Of a DNA stretch of 64,000 nt, positions 56,530 through 64,000 are shown piece after piece. Origin of the DNA: Liolophura sinensis (taxonomy: Eukaryota; Mollusca; Polyplacophora; Chitonida; Chitonidae); NCBI RefSeq assembly GCF_032854445.1, contig NC_088297.1, positions 14,313,335-14,377,334 of the forward strand. Direction: 5' to 3'. Made by a program: the position numbers and the translations under genes. Within the stretch, counting starts at the first letter, position 1, and the number at the start of each line of letters is the position of its first letter. The notes below the pieces were generated by a model, which saw only the letters and a list, made by a program, of their open reading frames with translations, had not been told where the DNA came from and did not search any database.

Positions 56530-56715
56530 TCAATTTATTTATTTATTTTGACGCCGTACTCAAGAATATTTCACTTATACGACGGCGGCCAGCTGGAAAT
56601 ACACGACCATCCCCAGGTTGCTGGTAGACCTTCCCAGGTACGAACGGAGAGGAAACCAGCATGAGCTGGACCAACTTCGAGGCGGACACTCTAACAACTA
56701 GGCCACCAAAACGGT
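56530..56715 (-). mobile_element. SINE A body with a different tRNA-like head
   Basis: TTTATTTATTTTGACGCCGT tail/core as in SINE A, but the far end is AGGCGGACACTCTAACAACT + AGGCCACC. That resembles the head of the GTGAGTGAG family. It is either a chimera or a SINE A subfamily. Confidence 0.75.
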
Positions 56716-56867
56716 ATAAAACTCGGAAGTGAATTGATGCATAAATAAATCATGTTAAAAACATGCGTTTAAAGGAAAACACCTCTAAAAATCACAGTAG
56801 GCATCACTTAACACATACTTAAAACTATGCATAGATATACTTTCATTCATTTTTCCCCCATTTTGTA

Positions 56868-57173
56868 AAGAGAGTTAAAGGCGTTCAAACATTTGAATTC
56901 TAAGGTGGGCTTTACAGATCACATTATCAGAGTTTAGGAACTCTGACGTCACAGGAAGTTTTTCCAACTCTAATCACGACACTGAATGTTGGAACAACTC
57001 TTTTTACCCAGGAGTAAAAGATTACTGATAAGATTCCTAAAAATTACTTCCTTCTGGTGAACAACAGGAAAAAAAGTGATATGATGTCAGAGTTCCTTGA
57101 TACCGTCAGTATGACTCATGAAGCCCAACTTGTTATTCAAACATTTGAATGCCTTTCAAACACTCTTTAAAAA
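56868..57173. mobile_element. About 306-bp foldback (MITE-like) element
   Basis: The left arm GTAAAGAGAGTTAAAGGCGT...TTCAAACATTTGAATTC...GGGCTT faces the right arm ...AAGCCCAAC...TTCAAACATTTGAATGCCTT...CACTCTTTA. A second inner pair, AGGAACTCTGACGTCA (about 56935) and TGATGTCAGAGTTCCT (about 57083), extends the fold. The arms are diverged. A partial relative is at 59685-59735 (CATTCAAATGTCTGAATTCT). Confidence 0.75.
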
Positions 57174-58433
57174 GCCTGACAAAATAAAGGAATGTAACTT
57201 TTCTCATAGTTTTCAGCTGTCTGCGTGATGAACTTTACTTCACATTTTAGCTTTCTTTTTCTTTAATTCTGGCTCTTCACAGAAAAACATATCGAAAAGA
57301 ATCACGGTAGAATGATTTTAACAACATACAGACTTAAATTAAAACGGCTGTTGTGGTTTATTCATATAAAATCATTGCCAGAAACTGATTAACCACAAGT
57401 GTACAATGACTTGAAAGTGTGATAGATAACGGGTCCATAAATGACCAGTCATTTCTGCATGTGTATTAGGTGAAAAGTGTTGTATGAAAAAGACGTGAAG
57501 TAATAAACCAAGTTTGGCTTTTCCGGAGTCTCGCGAGATCACTCAGGTTTGAATGAGACATGATGGTGGGTGTGTGTGTGTGTGGGGGGGGGGGGGGGCT
57601 TTTGTGAGCGAATGCGGCTAAAAGAGGTAAATTTAAGATAGCTGTTAACAGCGGCGTTGGTCCGACTGATCGCGCTATGCGGAATTTATATTCAGTTCAG
57701 CAACTACTGTAAAATCTCGCCTTTTAGCTGTGTAAGTTTGAGCAAGTCCCCACCCTGTTTCGTCCATTTCTGCGTGAACCCTCGGGACTCCTGAAATGCT
57801 GATTCCGACCGCTTATGAAATAGATCTCAGTCAAATTATGAATTTTCACTGCAAGATACATACATGAAACGTACATTTTATCTGTGATTAAATGCATCAT
57901 CTGGCCAAGATGTTCATATTATATCTACATATAGATGGTGTATGGGCACATTCATTCACAACATATAAAAAAGAGGCGGCATTCACCAGTAATATACACG
58001 GTGTTCCCAATGTGAGGAGTTTGGCAACAGGCCCAAAATTACATTGTAGTATCGTTGTTTTCTGGGGATTTCACAATAATGTGCCACCATAACTGTGGAA
58101 ACCGTAAACATGAATAGCTGTATTTCACCTAAAGTTTGGTATGTAAAAATGCACTTTCACAAGCACATATAAACATTAAAATGATCCTTTTGATGACAAG
58201 AAAGTTTTTCTGATAATAAATTAATCCAGTGTCACAAAAAATTCTTTGAATTTCACTGTAAGGTGAAGGAGCAAAATGCCACACTTGGAACACCCTAAAC
58301 TTTAGGCGAGGCACGGTATTAAAGCTTATAATTGACCCATTGACTGATGATGCTCACACACACAGTTTCCAACAGTTTGTTTAACTAGCTTAGTAAACCA
58401 GAGTAAACAACAAGTTTAAGGAGAGCATCTGGC
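57174..58433. other. No gene seen
   Basis: GT/G run at 57567. CpG-rich to about 57.8 kb, then CpG-poor. Possible weak inverted repeat between about 57998 (GGTGTTCCCAATGTGAGG) and 58290 (CCACACTTGGAACACC). Confidence 0.4.
57567..57598 (+). repeat. (GT)n/G-run
   Basis: GTGGGTGTGTGTGTGTGTGG followed by a long G run. Confidence 0.93.
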
Positions 58434-58560
58434 CATTTATTTATTTATTTGATTGGTATTTTATGTCGCACTATTTAACTGATATGACCACAGCCAGGGG
58501 TGCAGCCCGATGGAAACCCACGACGATCCACAGGTTGCTTGCAGAACTTCCCACGTAAAG
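58434..58560 (-). mobile_element. SINE A, 5'-truncated
   Basis: TTTATTTATTTATTTGATTG, TATTTTATGTCGCACTATTT, AAACCCACGACGATCCACAG. Confidence 0.8.
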
Positions 58561-58831
58561 TATCTGACAACTTTAACACGACCTTCGCATTTCCAACCCA
58601 CAGTCGCATGTGCATGTAACATAAGGGGAAGTGATCTCCCATAAACTTCATGTAAGACGACATTAGATTTTGTCAGATGTTGATGTTGTTTTATGATTTT
58701 CCCGTTTTTCAAAGCTTTCTGGTCACGTTAGTGCTTGGGGTTTAACGTCGTACTCTGGTCAGGTTAATATACTCAACAGGCAAAATTGTTAGAATAGTCC
58801 ACATTTTCAAAAAATTAGATAATTTTCAAGT

Positions 58832-58837
58832 TTTATT
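58832..58837 (-). terminator. Candidate HACD polyadenylation signal
   Basis: TTTATT on the + strand (AATAAA on -) about 465 bp past the HACD stop. Other A/T-rich hexamers occur nearby, so this is only a plausible 3' end. Confidence 0.35.
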
Positions 58838-59299
58838 TTTATACGCTACTCTGACATTGAAAATAAGGTCTATTCTGCCCATAAAACAGCTTCAATTTGT
58901 GTTGTTTTATCCATACAAACAAGAATAACATGAATAACACAATCTCTACGATGATTACCCCACTTTTGTAGCACAGGGAAAATGGTAGTGGGGTAACCAT
59001 GATTTGAGACTCCTTTTCATTTTAAGACAAGAGAAACCACAAGCTGCGAAATGTATGGCATCGACATTGACCATCTGAATTCATGAGAGAGCAGAATTTT
59101 TTTCTCCCTCTCTCTTCAAAAAATCTCGTAGTTTTTATGGCATGGAACCGATCCCTTCAGTTAAACTGACATGATGTCAGAAATCTTTGACAATGGACTG
59201 TGTCTTGTCCTGTTATATCTAGTGTCAATCTCTGGATTTTAAATGCTACTGTTCATTGGTTGAAAATTAATTGGCTGCAAACAGAATTAGCCAACCAAA

Positions 59300-59379
59300 T
59301 CATTGCCTTTTCTTTTCCTCTGGTTCACCCAGCATTTTCTTCCTCTGATGTATCATATGGAAATACAGCTGAGGAAATA
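59300..59379 (-). CDS. HACD2: HACD terminal coding exon with KKxx motif
   Basis: The acceptor is ATTTCAG|TATTTCC. It encodes (I)[19 protein letters not shown] then EEKKRQ and TGA (59302-59300). Lys at -4 and -3 fit a cytosolic dilysine ER-retrieval signal, as expected for an ER enzyme. Confidence 0.94.
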
Positions 59380-62300
59380 CTGAAATGAAATAAAAGAACG
59401 TACATACAATGTACACTGTAATGTGTGATGTTCATAAATAATAAATTATTTATTGGATTCGGAGACGAGGGAGGCATATGCAGCAAATTTTCTGGGTGGA
59501 GAAAACTACAATGCTCATAGTAAACCACTGACCTTTGGCAAGAAAATGACATTATTTTCCTCATAGATGTGACAGACAGAATATTTCACATGTGTGAGAT
59601 GGCCCAAATAACCCTACAAATTTTCCATCACAATTCAAAGTTAATCACTATTTTTTAAAAGACTTTTTCATATGGAATTAAATGCATTCAAATGTCTGAA
59701 TTCTGAGATAGGCTTTATAGACAATACTGCCACAGGAAAAGGGCTCGGACATCACATCAGCTACTTTTTTTTTCTCTTCACCTAGGCCAAATTATTGTGA
59801 TCATTATTTAAGAAAACTTTCACTTGTGGCAAATAATAGATATTTCAACATTAAAGCTGTGTTTCAGGTGGCACAATTGGAGAAGCCCAAACTTATATGC
59901 AAATAAAACACTATCATAAAGTATATGTCAGATAAAAGATCATTAAACACTGTGCACAAAAATAGTTGGATTTATTTTTTTTTTTTAGCATATTTGTTTC
60001 AACCCAGTAAAATGCATTTGAAAGTTTGTATTTAACGGTGGCCTTTTCTGACAATATTTTGACCAGTGACTTTTTTACCACTTAACTTACATAGACTGAT
60101 ACATTTTATTATTAAAAATGCATATACATATAGATTTATGAATTCATTAACCGAATGGACAGTGAAACAAGCTATTTCAGGTCAAAAATATGGATCTGAC
60201 GTCCCTGATACCACACACCACTGTAGAATCAGATGTTTTTAAGCCATTTTACTCAATTGGAAATATTCTACAATAATACATCGGACTATTTTCTTGGACA
60301 GCTTTTAATGGTCTTTCATCTGATATATACTTCATTTTAGTGTTTTCTTTGCCTTTAAGATTTGTATAATGAGGCTACAATCATATATGTCTACTTACTT
60401 GGTATATAAGATAGCATTATTGCAATAAGGAAGTAGAAGTAGTTGAAGGACATGTTGGCTCTATTGGGAAGACTGATGGAGTAGATACCGGAACTCTTCA
60501 CTATAGGGAGAGCGGAATAGATACACAACAGCTCCCCCTGGTGAGCACAGGAAACAAAGGGGGATAACAAAATTTGCTCACTTATGATAAGCAGAGTATT
60601 AATGACAACTTTCTGTGATGAAATATCTGAATGAAAAGATTCAACAAGTAACCGTAACCAACATTCTGCTGAAAAATATTATTATAAAAGATTTACGTAA
60701 CTATCAAAATCACACATTATACAAATTATCAGTACACTTGTTGAACAATGACAGCCAGTAATATCAGAATACTTAAAACCTTTTTGTTTCACAATGATGA
60801 CACACAACCTTGAATCCCAGCCATACAAAACACTCAGTCTGGAAAAAAAAAAAACCCATACACTACAAACTTATAATATAAATTTTAGATGATGAAATAG
60901 AAACATGCAAACACATTACCGTAACTCCTAGAGGGTAGAGTACAATAAAGAATGTGTATCTGAAACAACAAAAACAAAACATATCAAATCAATAACTCCT
61001 AAATGGCCCAAAATTTCGCCAACAAATGTGCATTTTTAGAGGCAAATAAATGTCACAAAATATTATCTTTGGTGTTGAAACATAAAATTTTCTAGCATAA
61101 TATCATTCCATGTTTCAACAAAAAATATTACGGACTATGTAAAATCTCTGATAATTTTTGTTCTCATTTCCATAGACAAGTAACTGTTTATTTTGTTCTT
61201 TTCACGATTTCACGATATATGTAACCTAAAAGGCTAATTTGTTGAAAGGGCCTTATCCATATCAGTGTGACATTAACATCAAATATGCAAAAAACAATTT
61301 GCAATCGCATCACTGTAAAAATTTTTATGCTGCTCACAACCTGTTTTATTTTGAATTACCCACACTGTATTGATAGATTCTATCCATCTATTTCAGATTC
61401 ACCCGAAGAAAGTGTCATTTCTTCCTTCTTTTGCATCAAAATCTTCAAAAAGATCCTCCAGGGGCAGATAACTCTACCACCACATGCACATTAAGGGGGG
61501 ATAGCTTTCGCAGGCTTACCTCATCCACTTGATAACATATGGAACATGACCAACAAGCTGGAATGTGTAGAAAGAGTACCGAATTATCTCCGTGACTGTC
61601 CATGCCAACAACAACATCAACACACCAAAGTTAGTCTGTGTCTGAAAAAGCAATCACACTGTAAGTTTTCCAAAGATAGTTAATATATAAAGGCCAATAG
61701 AATAGTTAATTGCATTCATAAGATTGTAGCAACTGAAAAATATTTTTAAAATATAAAACATGGAAGGGAGTAGTCATGTGAATGTTAAGATATGAATTTA
61801 AAAAAATAAATAAATAAAAGGAAACTTTAAAGTGCTTGGGGAAACCAAAGAGTTCTTGAGAATTCCTCTGCGCCTCAGCAAATATCAACTGCCAGGAAGC
61901 CACTGATATTTATTTATTTATCTAATTGTTGCCTCATGGCATATTCAAGAATTTTCCACATATATGATGGTGGAAAGTTAGCCAGTTGGGGAAACCAAAA
62001 AACCTGGTGTAAACCATCGACTTTTAGTCAGTTACTGAAAACTTTCCCCAAAGTACCCACACCATCTTGGTGGAAGACAAGTGGTCTTCAATGACCATTA
62101 AGCTGGGCAGCCACTTGGGTGTCATCAATAGCCTTTATTAACAAGGCCCCACACAGAAATTACAGGGAGAGGGTGTTGATCTACAAATTCCCTGTCCAAG
62201 GCCGGATTAGAACCCACAACTCGAGTGTCCTCGTGATTGAAACGCAAACGTCCCTAACCATTAGACCATGGCACGTTCCAACCACTGGTAAGTCAGTTAT

Positions 62301-63101
62301 CAACAAATATGGCTTACCTGTGGTACAGTATGGACTATTCCCCACACCAGAAACACTCGGGAGGCCACCTGGACAGCCGTTAGCAACACATTGGACCGGA
62401 CAATGCCTATAGCACAGTGGACAACCTGAAGTTCAAGCATACACGAATTATGAATTGTGAAAGCAATTGTGAAACGAAGATTACGAATATGGAGCAAACG
62501 AAGAAAGTTATCCAAAAGAAAAAGTATTAAAATTTTGTTTTTCATTAGGGCCATATTTTATATCATGAATAAGATCTCCACTTTATGCATAGTTTCCCTC
62601 AATGGTCAGGCATGGTCAGAAAATTGATGTATCTATTTCTGATAAACATAACGAGAAGGACGTAAAAGCTGTATGCCAGCTGGAATCTTCGTGGCTAGTT
62701 TAGCACAATGAGAGTGATCTTTGATTCTCACCAATGCAATTGTAGCTTCATCCTGGCTTCTTCTCTGGTCATATGTGGGAAGCTCTGACAGCAGATGGTG
62801 GAGGGTTGTGGGTTTTCCGCCATCTCTGCTCGGTTTCCTCCCACCCCAATGCAGGTCTCCCTAGTATGAGTGAAATATTCTTGAGTGCTGCGTAAAACAT
62901 CAACCAACTAAATAATAAATATTCATGCCACTTAGAACAATTCACTTGGTACAATGAACTGCTGAACAAATCTCACAAAGCCTGACCTCCAAGATGGCAG
63001 CCGTCTGAAAAGCCTTCAGTAACATCTCGTTTTCCTCATAGAGTGTCTGGTAACCTCTGGTCAAAAGGTTGGAACTAATGGACAGCATCAAAGCAGACCA
63101 G
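59300..63101 (-). CDS. HACD2: Very-long-chain (3R)-3-hydroxyacyl-CoA dehydratase (HACD/PTPLA family), six exons
   Basis: Exons on the minus strand are 63101-62987, 62425-62318, 61641-61520, 60959-60920, 60537-60399 and 59379-59300. All introns are GT-AG with matching phases, ending in TGA. The product is the third enzyme of the ER fatty-acid elongation cycle, dehydrating 3-hydroxyacyl-CoA to trans-2-enoyl-CoA within the membrane. Visible motifs are [34 protein letters not shown], and LYPLGVT-GELL. The last carries the Tyr and, seven residues later, the Glu that form the catalytic pair in this family (Phs1 Tyr149/Glu156). The protein ends [16 protein letters not shown]...EEKKRQ, giving a KKxx dilysine ER-retrieval signal. 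The visible part is 201 residues of about 220-260; the first exon with the N-terminus and TM1 is missing. It resembles HACD1/2 more than the p23-fused HACD3. The paralogue number is uncertain. Confidence 0.95.
60399..60537 (-). CDS. HACD2: HACD exon E (catalytic Glu)
   Basis: The acceptor is CTCACCAG|GGGGAG and the donor ACCAA|GTAAGT. It encodes [20 protein letters not shown], then SLPN...[16 protein letters not shown]. The second residue, Glu, completes the Tyr-x6-Glu pair begun in exon D. Confidence 0.95.
60920..60959 (-). CDS. HACD2: HACD exon D (40-nt micro-exon with catalytic Tyr)
   Basis: Forty nucleotides between acceptor CAG|ATACAC and donor TTACG|GTAATG. It encodes [13 protein letters not shown]; the second Tyr is the proposed catalytic tyrosine. 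It is too short for ordinary ORF scans and was found by homology and phase fit. Confidence 0.93.
61005..61110 (+). repeat. Dispersed repeat D1 in HACD intron C/D
   Basis: CCCAAAATTTCGCCAACAAA, TTAGAGGCAAATAAATGTCA, TTATCTTTGGTGTTGAAACA, TCTAGCATAATATCATTCCA. Confidence 0.7.
61520..61641 (-). CDS. HACD2: HACD exon C
   Basis: The acceptor is CTTTTTCAG|ACACAG and the donor GATGAG|GTAAGC. It encodes [20 protein letters not shown], then [20 protein letters not shown], the most conserved membrane block of the family. Confidence 0.96.
61905..62280 (-). mobile_element. Another tRNA-tailed SINE in HACD intron B/C
   Basis: TATTTATTTATCTAATTGTT tail, TCAAGAATTTTCCACATATA core, CCGGATTAGAACCCACAACT B-box side and CCCTAACCATTAGACCATGG A-box side, so a tRNA-derived head on the minus strand. 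It is diverged from SINE A and B. Confidence 0.75.
62318..62425 (-). CDS. HACD2: HACD exon B
   Basis: The acceptor is AACTTCAG|GTTGTC and the donor CCACAG|GTAAGC. It holds exactly 36 codons: [15 protein letters not shown], then [20 protein letters not shown]. It matches the HCAIGIVPSSVVLTSFQV block of vertebrate HACDs. Confidence 0.95.
62690..62918 (+). mobile_element. SINE A in HACD intron A/B
   Basis: GTGGCTAGTTTAGCACAATG head, GTGGGAAGCTCTGACAGCAG, CGGTTTCCTCCCACCCCAAT, GAGTGAAATATTCTTGAGTG and an AAATAATAAAT tail. Confidence 0.88.
62987..63101 (-). CDS. HACD2: HACD exon A (TM2 region)
   Basis: The acceptor is ACACCCAG|CTGG and the donor TTGGAG|GTCAGG (non-consensus after GT). It encodes a hydrophobic [13 protein letters not shown] segment, then [22 protein letters not shown]. 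It enters in phase 2, so at least one upstream coding exon exists beyond 63101. Confidence 0.9.
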
Positions 63102-63787
63102 CTGGGTGTAGAAACAAAGTAAAACAAAACACTATTAAAGGTGGAAGAAAACGAAACAAAACAAGAGCATATTTGCAACAGCTGCAACATCTCGCACAAA
63201 TTTGATGTTGTCTTGCAGTTAGGCCAATTTAATTTAGAGTTACTTAAATTATTCTAAACACCCTCGTTCACTAAATACAATGAAAGACAGGTCTTAACCG
63301 ACTAGTCAACTGTCAAAATTTTCTTTGGCCAAGGACAGCCCCAACCAAAATCAGAGCGCTTCACTTAAAAACCTGATGCAGTTGGCGTGGGCTGTGTGTC
63401 ACAGCATTTGAGACAAAAATTAACTAGTAAATACATCCCTAGCGCCTTAACTTTGCTGACACTTATGCTCATAATCTTTTTGCTTGACAATTTATTGTCA
63501 GCACAATGTCGATCTGTTATTTCCTAAGCCGCATGGGTCTGTGATTCCTTGGTGATGCTTAAAGCAAATGGCTGTGCTGTCGGCCTACAAATATTTGACA
63601 AGGGCAGGTAATTGCATCAATTAACAGATTTTTACATGGAGTGCACTGTGCTGTTCATTCGGGGCCAAACCATAACTGAATAAAAATTTCACCAAACCTT
63701 TCGTCAGATAAATCTCAATCTTGCCAACTGACGCAAGGATAGAGCAATATACAGCTGTTGTCTCAGCTATTTATAAAGTGACAGTAA
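63102..63787. other. HACD upstream intron or 5' region; no exon seen
   Basis: The HACD reading enters exon A in phase 2, so this is intron sequence leading to a missing 5' exon, probably outside the window. Confidence 0.5.
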
Positions 63788-64000
63788 TGTTTATTCATTT
63801 ATTTATTTGATTGATGTTTTACGCCGTACTCTAGAATATTTCACTTATACGACAGCATTATGGTGGGTGGAAACCCGGCACAAACCGTGGGAAACCCACG
63901 ACTATCCGCAGGATGTTGCCAGACCTTCCCACGTACAGCTGGAGAGAAAGCCAGCATGAGCTGGGCTTGAATTCACAGCGACTTCTGAGAGGCTCCTGGG
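63788..64000 (-). mobile_element. SINE A running off the right edge
   Basis: TTTATTCATTTATTTATTTG tail, GATGTTTTACGCCGTACTCT, CAGCATGAGCTGGGCTTGAA, then GAGAGGCTCCTGGG at the window end. The head lies outside. Confidence 0.92.

Noticed and set aside
57990-58310. Possible 330-bp foldback with GGTGTTCC ends
   Set aside because: Arm similarity is short and interrupted; not clearly above chance by eye.

Overview
This is intron-rich animal nuclear DNA, most likely from a mollusc. That guess rests on several tRNA-derived SINE families that I associate with bivalve and gastropod genomes, plus CpG-poor gene bodies beside CpG-rich intergenic DNA. The species cannot be named from the sequence. No bacterial, viral or organellar gene set is present.

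Two host genes are supported by spliced exons. On the + strand, 31315-37421 holds the last six coding exons of an adenylyl cyclase-associated protein (CAP; actin-monomer recycling): polyproline, WH2 and the whole C-terminal beta-helix (CARP) domain, 266 residues to the stop. The N-terminal half was not found and probably lies upstream, so most of 1-31314 is probably one huge intron or 5' flank. On the - strand, 63101-59300 holds six coding exons, to the stop, of a very-long-chain 3-hydroxyacyl-CoA dehydratase (HACD/PTPLA/Phs1 family). Its catalytic Tyr/Glu pair and a C-terminal dilysine ER signal are present. Its first exon(s) lie beyond the right edge or were not recognised. The two genes converge on a repeat-rich, CpG-rich intergenic region of about 20 kb.

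Layout: 1-31 kb is CpG-poor with no recognisable gene. It carries SINEs and two large satellites, a 63-bp array at about 12.17-15.96 kb and a 30/45-bp array at about 24.45-26.46 kb, plus smaller arrays. 31.3-38.5 kb is the CAP 3' half, whose introns contain several local tandem duplications. 38.5-58 kb is CpG-rich intergenic DNA with many SINEs, a 3.2-kb DNA transposon (43374-46583), foldback elements at 47.1 and 56.9 kb, and a possible promoter near 48.8-49.3 kb. 59.3-63.1 kb is HACD. A SINE runs off the right end.

The most interesting object is the transposon. It has 24-bp perfect terminal inverted repeats, a 6-bp palindromic target duplication (TCGCGA), recurring subterminal motifs, and a two-exon transposase-like gene of the poorly described DUF7869-like group, broken by a 7-bp slippage. 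It sits between the A-box and B-box of a tRNA-like element. That element has its own 23-bp perfect inverted repeats and a 14-bp target duplication, and lies in older SINE-like DNA. This layered structure suggests a DNA transposon that targets tRNA-like sequence.
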